Shown piece by piece: positions 41,266 through 50,312 of a DNA stretch of 64,000 nucleotides. Source of the stretch: Streptomyces cellostaticus (GTDB lineage: Bacteria; Actinomycetota; Actinomycetes; Streptomycetales; Streptomycetaceae); the NCBI RefSeq assembly GCF_001513965.1, contig NZ_KQ948016.1, positions 585,266-649,265 of the forward strand. Reading direction: 5' to 3'. Position numbers and translations under genes: made by a program. Position 1 is the stretch's first letter. Each line of letters begins with the position of its first letter. Under the pieces are notes generated by a model that was given only the letters and a program-made list of their open reading frames with translations, made no database searches and was not told where the DNA came from.

Positions 41266-42258
41266 CTACGACACCGGGCCCCCGGACTCCGCGCCGTCCG
41301 GCGGCCACGCATCCCCCCAGTCGGCGTCCCGGGCGGCCTTGTACAGGTCTCCGTGCCGCTTGGTGACCGTCGTACGGCGCAGTTGCCCCTCCGCCTCGCA
41401 CAGGTCGAGCAGCACCTGGCCCTTGCGGATCTGCGGGCGCCTGACCACCCGCGCGGGGGCCGGTTCGGCGGGCAGCCGGGTCGCGGCGACGTAGCTGAAC
41501 TTCTCGTCCTCGTACGCCAGCGACCCGCCCTTGACCTGGCGGTGCAGGGAGGAGCGGCTGACCCGGGCCGAGAAGTGGCACCAGTCCGTGCCGGGGACGA
41601 TGGGGCAGGCGGCGCTGTGCGGGCAGGGGGCGGCGACCCGGAATCCGGCACGGATCAGGCGGTCGCGGGCCTCGATGACGCGGGCGTAGCCCGCGGGCGT
41701 GCCGGCCTCCACGATCACGACGGTCTGCGCGGCGGCCGCGGCCGCGTCGACGAGGGCGGCACGGTCGGCCTCGGCGAGTTCGTTGAGGACGTACGACACC
41801 GTGACGAGGTCGGTGCTGTCGAGGGTGAGCGCCGATCCGATGCGGGCCCGCTGCCAGCGGGCGTCCCGCAGCGCGGGGTTGGCCGCGGCGATCTCCCGGC
41901 CGAGGGCGAGCGCGGGCTCGGCCCAGTCCAGCACGGTGACGCTGCGCTCGCCGGGCCAGGTCGCCGTGACGGCCCAGGTGGCGGCGCCGGTGCCACCGCC
42001 GACGTCGACATGGCTGCCGGGCGTCCAGTCGGGCACGGCCTCTGCGAACGCCTCCAGGGCCGAGCGAACCGCCTCGAAGGTGGCCGGCATGCGGTAGGCG
42101 GCGTAGGCGGCCACGTCGGCGCGGTCGCGGAGGATCGGCGCGGTGGTGGGGGTTTCCCCACGGTAATTGGCGATCAGCCTTTCGACCGCTCCGGCTGCTT
42201 GCTTGGGCGGGAGTCCGGCGAGCAGCTCCGCAAGAGCGCTACGGAGGATGTCGTTCAC
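41266..42258 (-). CDS. Rsm22-like small-ribosomal-subunit methyltransferase
   Basis: 330 residues from GTG 42258. SAM-binding motif HVDVGGGTGAATWA, then VTVLDWAEPALALGR, DLVTVSYVLNELAEADR, and the Rsm22 cysteine block APCPHSAACPIVPGTDWCHFSARV, which binds a metal or Fe-S cluster in relatives. The C-terminus has KFSYVAATRLP and RRPQIRKGQVLLDLCE. Associated with ribosome maturation; bacterial function is little known. Confidence 0.88.
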   Translation of the reverse strand: MNDILRSALAELLAGLPPKQAAGAVERLIANYRGETPTTAPILRDRADVAAYAAYRMPATFEAVRSALEAFAEAVPDWTPGSHVDVGGGTGAATWAVTATWPGERSVTVLDWAEPALALGREIAAANPALRDARWQRARIGSALTLDSTDLVTVSYVLNELAEADRAALVDAAAAAAQTVVIVEAGTPAGYARVIEARDRLIRAGFRVAAPCPHSAACPIVPGTDWCHFSARVSRSSLHRQVKGGSLAYEDEKFSYVAATRLPAEPAPARVVRRPQIRKGQVLLDLCEAEGQLRRTTVTKRHGDLYKAARDADWGDAWPPDGAESGGPVS

Positions 42259-42325
42259 CTGCCGATTGTATGGCTGGGGGCTCCGCCCCCAGACCCCCCG
42301 GTCGGTTGCAAAGGCGCGGTCAAGA

Positions 42326-43495
42326 TCAGATCACCGCCCTCGCCAGACAGGTGCCCAGCGCGGCCCTCGGCCTGCTGTCCGGTGCCCGGCGTCGCGGATG
42401 CACGGTGTTCGCCAGCAGCACCAGGAACGTGTCCGTCGCCGGGTCGAGGACCAGCGAAGTCCCCGTGAACCCCGTATGCCCCGCCGCTCCCCTGCCCGCC
42501 AGCTCGCCCATGAACCAGGGTTGGTCCAGGGCGAAGCCCAGGCCCGGTGGGATCAGCAGCAGTTCCACGAAGTCGGGGCCGAGGATGCGCGCGGGGCCGT
42601 ATGCGCCGCCCGCCAGCAGGGCCCGGCAGAAGACGGCGAGGTCGCGGGCGGTGGAGAACAGGCCCGCGTGGCCCGCCACCCCGCCGAACGCCCAGGCGTT
42701 CTCGTCGTGGACCACGCCCCGCAGCATCCCGCGGTCCGCCTTGGCCCAGGGGCGCCGCTGGTCCTCGGTGGCGGCCGCGCCGGGGCAGGGGCCGTAGGCG
42801 GTCGCCGTCATCCCGAGCGGGCGGGTGATGCCGTCCTCGATCAGGATGTCGAGGCTGCGGCCGGTGATCCGCTCCAGGACGAACTGGAGCAGGAGCATGT
42901 TCAGGTCCGAGTAGAGGTACCGGCCGGGCTCGGACGTGGGGGCCGCGACCCGCAGCAGGGCGAGGCGGGCCCTGTCGTCGGGGCAGTCGTACAGCGGGAG
43001 GTCGGGGCGCAGCCCGGAGGTGTGGGTGAGCAGTTGCCGCACGGTGATGTCGTGTGCGGCGGCCGCGGTGAACTCGGGCAGGTAGGCGCCGACCCGGGCG
43101 TCCATGCCGAGGGTGCCGCGCTCGATCTGCTGCACGGCGGCGACGGACGTGAACAGCTTGGTGAGGGAGGCCAGGTCGAAGGGGGTGTCGACGGTGGCCG
43201 GGACCCGGGCGGCGGGCGGCAGTTCGACGCCGGTGTCGGTCTCGGGGTCGTAGGAGGCGTAGCGCACCGCCCAGCCCGCGGCCTCGGCCACGGCGATCAC
43301 GGGGCCGCGGCCGGCCAGCACGACGGCACCGGCCGCCCACGGGCGCGCTCCGGTGGTGAGGGCGTGCACCGCGTCGGCCAGGTGCCCGAGTTCCGTGGGG
43401 TCGAGCCCGGCTCGTTCGGGTGTGCCGGCGCGCAGTCTCGGTGCGCTCAGTTCTGGTCCCCCTCCGCCCCCGCACGTGTGTTCCAGGGACGGCAC
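42326..43495 (-). CDS. Serine beta-lactamase/DD-peptidase family (class C) hydrolase
   Basis: About 389 residues. Catalytic SLTKLF (SxxK), YSDLNM (YxN type) and HTGFTG (KTG counterpart), plus LLTHTSGLRPDLP and GHAGLFSTARDLAVFCRALL. No signal peptide, so a cytosolic esterase or peptidase is more likely than antibiotic resistance. The start is uncertain: GTG 43495 overlaps the upstream MFS gene by 49 bp. The region around LSAPRLRAGTPERAG offers only CTG. It is co-directional with and coupled to the MFS gene. Confidence 0.85.
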   Translation of the reverse strand: MPSLEHTCGGGGGPELSAPRLRAGTPERAGLDPTELGHLADAVHALTTGARPWAAGAVVLAGRGPVIAVAEAAGWAVRYASYDPETDTGVELPPAARVPATVDTPFDLASLTKLFTSVAAVQQIERGTLGMDARVGAYLPEFTAAAAHDITVRQLLTHTSGLRPDLPLYDCPDDRARLALLRVAAPTSEPGRYLYSDLNMLLLQFVLERITGRSLDILIEDGITRPLGMTATAYGPCPGAAATEDQRRPWAKADRGMLRGVVHDENAWAFGGVAGHAGLFSTARDLAVFCRALLAGGAYGPARILGPDFVELLLIPPGLGFALDQPWFMGELAGRGAAGHTGFTGTSLVLDPATDTFLVLLANTVHPRRRAPDSRPRAALGTCLARAVI

Positions 43496-44742
43496 ATTCC
43501 CACGAAGCAGGCCGCCGCGACCAGTGCTCCCGCCAGTTGGACGAGCGCCATCGGCACGGCGGTGTGTTCTCCGGCGACCCCGACGAGCGGGGAGGCGACC
43601 GCTCCGACGAGGAAGGAGGTGGTGCCGAGCAGCGCGGAGGCGGAACCGGCGGCGTGCCGGGTGCGCAGCAGGGCGAGGGACTGGGCGTTGGGCAGGGTGA
43701 GGCCCATCGCGGACATGAGGACGAACAGGGCGGCGGCGACCGGGGCCAGGCCGACCTCGCCGAAGACGCCCGTGGTCATCAGCAGCAGGGCGGCCGCGGC
43801 GAGCACGATCAGCGCGAGGCCGGTGGCGAGCACCTTGTCCAGGCTGACCCGGCCCACCAGCATCTTGCCGTTGACCTGCCCGGCGATCATCAGTCCGACG
43901 GAGTTGAGGCCGAAGAGCAGGCTGAAGGTCTGCGGGGAGGCGCCGTAGATTTCCTGGATGACGAAGGGCGAGGCCGAGACGTAGGCGAACAGGGCGGCGA
44001 AGGCGAAGCCGCCGGCGAGCGTGTAGCCGGTGAAGGGCAGGTCGGCGAGGAGGCCGCGCATCGCGCGCAGGGCCTCTCCCACTCCCCCGCCGTTGCGTTC
44101 GGCGGGCGGCAGCGTCTCGGGCAGCCGCAGCCAGACGACGGCGGCGAGCGCGGCCCCGACGACGGTGAGGACGACGAACACGCCCCGCCAGTCCGTCACC
44201 CTGAGGATCTGCCCGCCGATCAGCGGCGCCACGATCGGCGCGACCCCGGATATCAGCATCAGGGTCGAGAAGAAGCGGGCCATGGCGACGCCGTCGTAGA
44301 GGTCGCGTACGACGGCCCGCGCGATGACGATGCCCGCCGCGCCCGCGAGGCCCTGCGCCAGCCGGAAGGCGATCAGGGTCTCGACGTTCGGCGCCACCGC
44401 GCACAGGGCGGTGGCGAGGAGATAGACGGCGAGGCCGGTCAGCAGCGGGCGGCGCCGGCCCCAGCGGTCACTCATCGGGCCCACGACCAGTTGCCCGAGC
44501 GCCATGCCGGCCATGCAGGCGGTGAGGGTCAGCTGGACGGTGGCGGCGGGGGTGTCGAGGGAGCGGGTGACCTCCGGCAGGGACGGGAGGTACATGTCCA
44601 TGGCGAGCGGGGGCGTGGCGGTGAGGCCGCCGAGGACGAGGGTGACGAGCAGGCCGGTGCGGCGGGTGGCGGCGGTCGCGGGCTGCGCGATGGCGGACTC
44701 GTGTTCCGTCTCCGGTGTCGGTGCCGCCGCGTGCTCGGGCAT
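43447..44742 (-). CDS. Bcr/CflA-type multidrug MFS transporter
   Basis: 431 residues, 12 helices after a polar Thr/Glu-rich N-tail. PPLAMDMYLPSLPEVTRSL is the Bcr/CflA opening; VVGPMSDRWGRRRPLLTG is motif A; VVRDLYDGVAMARFFSTLML matches the family. Predicted proton antiporter for drugs. Strong SD GGGAGGGA. Its end overlaps the beta-lactamase-like gene. Confidence 0.92.
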   Translation of the reverse strand: MPEHAAAPTPETEHESAIAQPATAATRRTGLLVTLVLGGLTATPPLAMDMYLPSLPEVTRSLDTPAATVQLTLTACMAGMALGQLVVGPMSDRWGRRRPLLTGLAVYLLATALCAVAPNVETLIAFRLAQGLAGAAGIVIARAVVRDLYDGVAMARFFSTLMLISGVAPIVAPLIGGQILRVTDWRGVFVVLTVVGAALAAVVWLRLPETLPPAERNGGGVGEALRAMRGLLADLPFTGYTLAGGFAFAALFAYVSASPFVIQEIYGASPQTFSLLFGLNSVGLMIAGQVNGKMLVGRVSLDKVLATGLALIVLAAAALLLMTTGVFGEVGLAPVAAALFVLMSAMGLTLPNAQSLALLRTRHAAGSASALLGTTSFLVGAVASPLVGVAGEHTAVPMALVQLAGALVAAACFVGMCRPWNTRAGAEGDQN

Positions 44743-44908
44743 GTGTCCCTCCCTCTCGTACTGAATCGGCCTCTATGTTCGCAGCTCGCACACATTGCCG
44801 TGGCGCACATGAACGAGGGCGGGCCGTCGCCACCGGTGCCGCCGGGCGGCAGCCGTATGGCGGACACCTGATTCCGCATGGCGGACTTCCCGCCTACGCT
44901 GCGGAGCC

Positions 44909-45667
44909 ATGACTGACAGGCAATCGAAGATCGCGGTGGTGACCGGTGCCGGTTCCGGCATCGGTCGGGCCGTCGCCGTGGAGCTGCTGCGCACCGGCTG
45001 GTCGGTGGCGCTGGCCGGCCGGCACATCGGGACACTGGAGGAGACGGCGGCGCTGGCGCCCGGGGCGCCCGCACTCGCCGTGCGCACCGACGTGTCCCGG
45101 CCCGAGGACGTGGAGGCGCTGTTCGCGGCGGCCGCGGAGCTGTTCGGCCGGGTCGACCTGCTGTTCAACAACGCGGGGACGTTCGGCCCCGGCGGGGTGC
45201 CCGTCGAGGACCTGCCCTACGACGCCTGGCGGCACGTGGTGGACACCAACCTCAACGGGGCGTTCCTGTGCGCGCAGGCGGCGTACCGGCGGATGAAGGA
45301 GCAGGACCCGCAGGGCGGCCGGATCATCAACAACGGCTCCATCTCGGCACACACGCCCCGCCCCCACTCGGTCGCCTACACCGCGACCAAGCACGCGCTG
45401 ACCGGCCTGACCAAGTCGCTGTCCCTCGACGGGCGGCCGTACCGCATCGCGGTCGGTCAGATCGACATCGGCAACGCGGCCACCGACATGACGGCCCGGA
45501 TGCAGACGGGTGCGCTCCAGGCCAACGGGGAAGTCGCTCCGGAACCGGTGATGGACGTGGCCGATGTGGCGCGCACCGTGCGGCACATGGCCGAGCTGCC
45601 GCTGGAGGCGAACGTGCAGTTCGCGACGGTGCTGGCGACGGCCATGCCGTACATCGGGCGCGGCTGA
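44909..45667 (+). CDS. Short-chain dehydrogenase/reductase
   Basis: 252 residues, classical [19 protein letters not shown] (cofactor loop), [37 protein letters not shown] with catalytic Ser, Tyr (YTATK) and Lys. Arg in LAGRHIG hints at NADP preference. After the active site the chain reads [20 protein letters not shown]. Substrate unknown. Monocistronic, divergent to the MFS gene. Confidence 0.92.
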   Translation: MTDRQSKIAVVTGAGSGIGRAVAVELLRTGWSVALAGRHIGTLEETAALAPGAPALAVRTDVSRPEDVEALFAAAAELFGRVDLLFNNAGTFGPGGVPVEDLPYDAWRHVVDTNLNGAFLCAQAAYRRMKEQDPQGGRIINNGSISAHTPRPHSVAYTATKHALTGLTKSLSLDGRPYRIAVGQIDIGNAATDMTARMQTGALQANGEVAPEPVMDVADVARTVRHMAELPLEANVQFATVLATAMPYIGRG

Positions 45668-45673
45668 CCCTAC

Positions 45674-45724
45674 TTACACAAACGGAATTTGAACATCCGC
45701 GGTATTGCGGCCGGTCGAGGCCAT
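45674..45724 (-). CDS. Possible 16-residue peptide
   Basis: A tiny frame MASTGRNTADVQIPFV with stop TAA at 45674, preceded by GGAGG 12 bp upstream (longer than ideal). It lies in the 219-bp gap between the SDR and the carboxypeptidase gene, which otherwise holds nothing I recognise. Weak evidence. Confidence 0.2.
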   Translation of the reverse strand: MASTGRNTADVQIPFV

Positions 45725-45886
45725 ATGCTCAACTTTCCTCCACGAGAGCTTCACAGTTGGAGCACGTGGATTCCGTAGCCACACCGAGGGGGGAAGGCGG
45801 CGGCCGTTCCACCGGACCGGATGTGGGGGTGGACCTCGCGCAGGGCGCGGGGTACGCACCGGTCGGTGGAACAGCCGCCGCACAGC

Positions 45887-47119
45887 TCAGCGCCGGTGCC
45901 GGCCGCCGGGCTCCGCCGTCTGCGCGTCCTCCTCGTACGCCGCAGCCGCCGCAGCCGCGGCCGCGGCCGCCCTGCGTCGCCGCCGCTTCAGCACCAGGAC
46001 CCCCGCCGCCGCCAGCAGCGCCGCCGTACCCCCCGCGCCTTCCACCAGCCGCCCGGTGGATGGCCCTTCGGACTCCGAGCCCGGAGCGCCGGCCGCCGCC
46101 TGCCCGTTGTTCCGCGCGGGCGCCCGGCTCGCGCTCGCCCCGCCCTCGCTGAGCGGTTCGACCAGCGTGCCCACCGCCTTCGCCGAACGCCCTTGCCCGA
46201 AGCCCCAGTCGAGCAGCGCGGCGGTCTGCTCGTAGACGGCGTTGCTGCCTTCGGCGGGATGCATCACGGTGACCAGCAGGGTCCGGCCGCCCCGGGTGGC
46301 CGCGCCGGTGAAGGTGTTGCCGGCGTGGCTGGTGTAGCCGTTCTTCACGCCGATGAGACCGTCGTACGTCGTCAGGCCCCACGCCCCGGTCAGCAGGCGG
46401 TCGGTGTTCTGGATCTGGAAGGTCTTCTTGCCGCCCGCCGGGAAGTCGGCGGTCCGCGTGCCGCAGTAGCCACGGAAGTCGGTGTCCTTCAGGCCGTGCC
46501 GGGCGAACAGCGTGAGGTCGTACGCCGAGGAGATCTGCCCCTGGTGGTCGAAGCCGTCGGGGCTGACCACATGGGTGTCCAGGGCCTGCAGATCCGCGGC
46601 CTTGGCCTGCATCTCGGCGACGGTCTTCGCGATGCCGCCGTTCATGTGCGCGAGCACGTGCACCGCGTCGTTGCCGGAGCGCAGGAACACGCCCTGCCAC
46701 AGCTGGTGGACGGAGTAGGTGATGCCGGGCTTGATGCCGACGAGGCTGGAACCCTCCGGGACGTCGGCGAGGTCCGCGTCGGTGACCTTGTACCGCTGGG
46801 CGGGGTCGAACTTCTTCAGCACGGTGTCCGCGAACAGCATCTTCAGCGTGGAGGCGGGCGGGAGGCGCCGGTGCGCGTCGAACGAGGCGAGCACCTCACC
46901 GCTCTCGCCGTCGGCGACGAGCCAGGAGCGGGCGGTGAGCTTCTTGGGCACTCCGCCGGCGCCACGCACCTGGATCCCGTTGCGGGCCAGCTGCCCGCCG
47001 CCGATCACGGTCGTGGCGGAGGCCTCGGTGGCTGCGGACAGGGGAAGGGCGGCGGCGGTCAGACCAAGGACGGCACGCCGGCTGAGCCGGGAACAATCAC
47101 GCACCCGGGGACCGTACAC
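45887..47119 (-). CDS. dacA: D-alanyl-D-alanine carboxypeptidase (PBP5-like, S11)
   Basis: 410 residues from GTG 47119 (GGGGGG upstream). A twin-arginine-like signal SRRAVLGLTAAALPLSA ends at ATEASA. Active site: PASTLKM (SxxK), RSGNDAV (SxN), VKNGYTSHAG (KTG-like KNG). After the domain come a low-complexity Ala/Gly/Ser linker, a C-terminal membrane helix (GGTAALLAAAGVLVL) and a basic tail, so it is anchored on the outside. Trims peptidoglycan stem peptides. Monocistronic. Confidence 0.93.
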   Translation of the reverse strand: MYGPRVRDCSRLSRRAVLGLTAAALPLSAATEASATTVIGGGQLARNGIQVRGAGGVPKKLTARSWLVADGESGEVLASFDAHRRLPPASTLKMLFADTVLKKFDPAQRYKVTDADLADVPEGSSLVGIKPGITYSVHQLWQGVFLRSGNDAVHVLAHMNGGIAKTVAEMQAKAADLQALDTHVVSPDGFDHQGQISSAYDLTLFARHGLKDTDFRGYCGTRTADFPAGGKKTFQIQNTDRLLTGAWGLTTYDGLIGVKNGYTSHAGNTFTGAATRGGRTLLVTVMHPAEGSNAVYEQTAALLDWGFGQGRSAKAVGTLVEPLSEGGASASRAPARNNGQAAAGAPGSESEGPSTGRLVEGAGGTAALLAAAGVLVLKRRRRRAAAAAAAAAAAYEEDAQTAEPGGRHRR

Positions 47120-47257
47120 CGAAGCCCCCCGGCGAAAATGTGATCGAGAACTCCACTTTCTCAGCCCTGGCACATCCTTTACTCAGTGCGCCTCAAAGGT
47201 TCCTCCCCAGCTGGTGGCAGCGCCCACAGCGAGCGCCGAGAACCTTCGAGGAACGGG

Positions 47258-47640
47258 ATGTCCGGCATCTGTCTCAAGCGCGAGCCGAGCCGGCGCAAGA
47301 AGGCGGCTCTGGTCATCGCGATGGGTCTGGCGCTCGGTATCGCGCTGTGATGACGCAGGGCGGTCAGGCCCTGAAGTCCTCGCTGGTCGCGCAGGTCGCC
47401 GCGCAGAAGGGCGGGGCCGGCGCGGTGGGCGCGGTGGGCGCCCTCTCCCTGAACGTCACCAAGGTCGACGGCTCCTTCACCCAGGGCAAGGCGAAGAGCA
47501 CCAGCGGCGGTCAGCAGCAGGGCGGGCCCGGCGGCGGTGGCAGCAGCGGCCAGCCGCAGGTGCAGGGCGGCGGCGCCGGCTTCGACGTCAACAGCTACTC
47601 CGTGGCCGGCGTCGACGTCACCGACCAGGCAGCGAGGCCA
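47258..47640 (+). pseudogene. MacB-type ABC permease remnant
   Basis: Starts properly (GAGGA, ATG 47258) with MSGICLKREPSRRKKAALVIAMGLALGIAL, the first membrane helix of a MacB-like permease, then stops at 47348. One missing G (GCGCTG[G]TGATGACG) explains the frameshift. The frame resumes as QALKSSLVAQVAAQKG, LSLNVTKVDGSFTQGKAKS and NSYSVAGVDVTDQ, pieces of the periplasmic domain, and then ends. Hundreds of codons, including the other membrane helices, are gone. Confidence 0.75.
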
Positions 47641-48134
47641 GGCTGACCCGGCTGCTCGCCGAGAAGATCGGCATCATCTTCCAGGCGTTCAACCTGATCC
47701 CGACGCTCACCGCCCAGGAAAACGTCGAGACGGCCCTGGTCCCGCTGGGCGTGAAGCCCGCCGAGCGCCGCGAGCGGGCTGCCGAGGCCCTGCGCTCGGT
47801 CGGCCTCGGCGAGCGCCTGACCCACGTCCCGTCCGAGCTGTCCGGCGGCCGGCAGCTGGGGGTGCCCCCAGGCCCTCAAGGCACTGAGGGAGCGTCGCCA
47901 TCGCCCGCGCGCTGGTGAAGAAGCCGAAGGTGCTGCTCGCCGACGAGCCCACCGGCAACCTCGACGAGGGCACCCGCGACGACATCATGGCCCTGCTGGA
48001 GGCCTGTGGCGGAGCACGGGCTGACGTTCGTCATGGTCACCCACGACTCCTCCATCGCCCGCCGCTCCCCGCGCCTGGCCACGATCAAGGCCGGGCAGAT
48101 CACGCTCATCGAGCAGTACGCGCAACGGCAGTAA
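47641..48134 (+). pseudogene. MacB-type ABC ATPase remnant
   Basis: Joined directly to the permease piece. It lacks Walker A and begins ARLTRLLAEKIGIIFQAFNLIPTL (Q-loop), VSELSGG-like signature (PSELSGG), then a 37-bp insertion breaks the frame, followed by [30 protein letters not shown] (Walker B). Two single-base losses near 48003 shift the frame again before [16 protein letters not shown] and a TAA stop at 48132. At least four lesions; certainly non-functional. Confidence 0.85.
47856..47892. repeat. 37-bp double-hairpin insertion (REP-like)
   Basis: Inserted in the ATPase signature motif (between SGGxQ and RVAIARAL). It consists of CTGGGGG-TG-CCCCCAG (47856-47871) and CCCTCA-AGGCAC-TGAGGG (47873-47890). 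The CTGGGGG...CCCCCAG word is reminiscent of dispersed palindromes in streptomycete genomes. Confidence 0.6.
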
Positions 48135-48177
48135 GGCAGTCGGTACCGACCCTGCCGTTACGCCCTGTCGGGGCCGC

Positions 48178-49161
48178 TCACCTCCCGAGCAGCCGGTCGA
48201 TCTCGGCCAACTGCCCGGGAGTGAGCGGCCCTTTCGCCATCGCCCCCGCGTTCTCCTCCGCCTGGGCGACCGAGCGGAAGCCCGGGATCGGAACAGTGCG
48301 CGGGCTGCGCGCCCACAGCCAGGCCAGGGCCCCCTGCGCGAGCGTACGGCCGTCGCCGGTCAGCACCTCCCGCAGCGCGTCGACCCGGGCGAGCCACTCC
48401 GGATCGGCCCCGGAGCCGTCCCCGAACCCCTGCAACCACGCGGGCGGCCTGCTCCGGATGTCCCCGGCCTCCATCGATCCGCGCCGCTTCCCGGTCAGCA
48501 ACCCCATGGCGAGCGGGCTGCGGTTGATGCTGGCGAGCTCCGACTCCTCGCACAGCGCCAGCATGTCGGGCGCGTCCTGCAGCACGTTGAGCGCGTGCTG
48601 CACGGCCGCGCAGTGCTCCCCTTCGGCGAAGACGGCGGCGCGGGCGGGGTCGTCCGTGCTCCAGGCGTAGGCGCGGACGATCCCTTCCTTGACGAACTCC
48701 TCGCAAACGTCACGGAGTTGAGCCGCCTGTTCCGGCTCCGCGTCGGAGAGGTGCAGCTGGTAGAGGTCGACGTAGTCGGTGCCGAGGCGACGCAGGGACG
48801 CGGTCAGGGCACGGCGGGCGTAGGACGGGGAGTCGTCGGCGCCGGTGAGGGTGCGGGCCGGCGCGTCGAAGACGTTGCCCCACTTGGTGGCGACGACGAC
48901 ATCGGCGCGGCGCTTGCCGAGGGCACGGCCCAGCACGCGTTCGCTGTGCCCGGTGCCGTAGACGTCGGCGGTGTCGAAGAAGGTGACGCCGAGATCGAGG
49001 GCACGGTGGACGGCCCGTACGGACTCCTCGTCGTCGACCTTCCCCCAGCCGAGGGGCTGCCCGTCCGCGGACTGCCACTCGCCGCCGATGGCCCAGCATC
49101 CGAATCCGAGGGCACTCACTTCTATGCCGCTGCGCCCCCATGTCCTGGTGGTGGTCTCCAT
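48178..49161 (-). CDS. Aldo/keto reductase
   Basis: 327 residues. Catalytic tetrad visible: Asp and Tyr in [18 protein letters not shown], Lys in [11 protein letters not shown], His in [16 protein letters not shown]-binding end [20 protein letters not shown]. Reduces carbonyls with NADPH; substrate unknown. ATG 49161. Monocistronic. Confidence 0.93.
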   Translation of the reverse strand: METTTRTWGRSGIEVSALGFGCWAIGGEWQSADGQPLGWGKVDDEESVRAVHRALDLGVTFFDTADVYGTGHSERVLGRALGKRRADVVVATKWGNVFDAPARTLTGADDSPSYARRALTASLRRLGTDYVDLYQLHLSDAEPEQAAQLRDVCEEFVKEGIVRAYAWSTDDPARAAVFAEGEHCAAVQHALNVLQDAPDMLALCEESELASINRSPLAMGLLTGKRRGSMEAGDIRSRPPAWLQGFGDGSGADPEWLARVDALREVLTGDGRTLAQGALAWLWARSPRTVPIPGFRSVAQAEENAGAMAKGPLTPGQLAEIDRLLGR

Positions 49162-49219
49162 GCCTCGGAACGCTAGGAGTTGGAGCGCACGCGAAGACAA
49201 GCCCTCAGGCAGGGCGCGC

Positions 49220-49546
49220 TTACGCCTGCCCGGTCTCGAAGCGGGCGATGTGGCCGTCCGGTGTGACGGTGAAGCGCCAGGCGGTGCGCATCTCGCCCCA
49301 GGTGTCGTTGCGGTACTGGGCGATGAGCGCATGCCCGCCGTCGGACTCGGCGTCGACGTCCATGTGGCCGTGGGAGGAGAAGATCTCGTTGTCGATCCAT
49401 TCGGCGAGGTCACGGTCCGCGCCGTCGTCCGACATGGTCGCGTCGGGCGTCAGCAGGTCCATGAAGGCGTCGCGGTCGTGCGCGTTCACGGCGGTGACGA
49501 AGGCGCGGACGGCCGGGTCGCTGAGTCTGGCGGGCTGAATCGTCAT
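49220..49546 (-). CDS. SnoaL-like/NTF2-fold protein
   Basis: 108 residues: VRAFVTAVNAHDRDAFMDLL, TPDATMSDDGADRDLAEWID, NEIFSSHGHMDVDAESDGGH, WRFTVTPDGHIARFETGQ. The NTF2-like cone fold binds small ligands or acts as a cyclase or isomerase; no catalytic proof. ATG 49546 chosen over the GTG upstream because the family starts just before the first helix. Confidence 0.85.
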   Translation of the reverse strand: MTIQPARLSDPAVRAFVTAVNAHDRDAFMDLLTPDATMSDDGADRDLAEWIDNEIFSSHGHMDVDAESDGGHALIAQYRNDTWGEMRTAWRFTVTPDGHIARFETGQA

Positions 49547-49696
49547 GCCAGCCAGACTCACACCGCTCCCCCGGACCCGCCACCCGAACGGCATCCAGGA
49601 CGGGCCCGCCCGTGTGAAGGGTGCGACGGTGGAAACCCGGGAGGGGACCTCTTACCTGCTGATGGCCTGCTGATGGCCTGCCGATGGGGAGTCACC

Positions 49697-50242
<546 letters not shown>

Positions 50243-50272
50243 CCGGGACTGGCCGGGACTGGCCGGGACCAG
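50243..50272. repeat. Short tandem repeat after doxX
   Basis: Three 10-bp units, CCGGGACTGG twice then CCGGGACCAG. The last unit pairs with the preceding ones and the following CCGG, so it can form a hairpin; possibly a terminator. 41 bp before the stop of the convergent flavoenzyme gene. Confidence 0.5.
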
Positions 50273-50312
50273 CCGGTGTTTACCCGCCGTCCGGCGCCCC
50301 CTGGACTCCCGG

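Noticed and set aside
42326..43495. Antibiotic-resistance beta-lactamase
   Set aside because: Family motifs are present but there is no export signal; better described as a cytosolic serine hydrolase.
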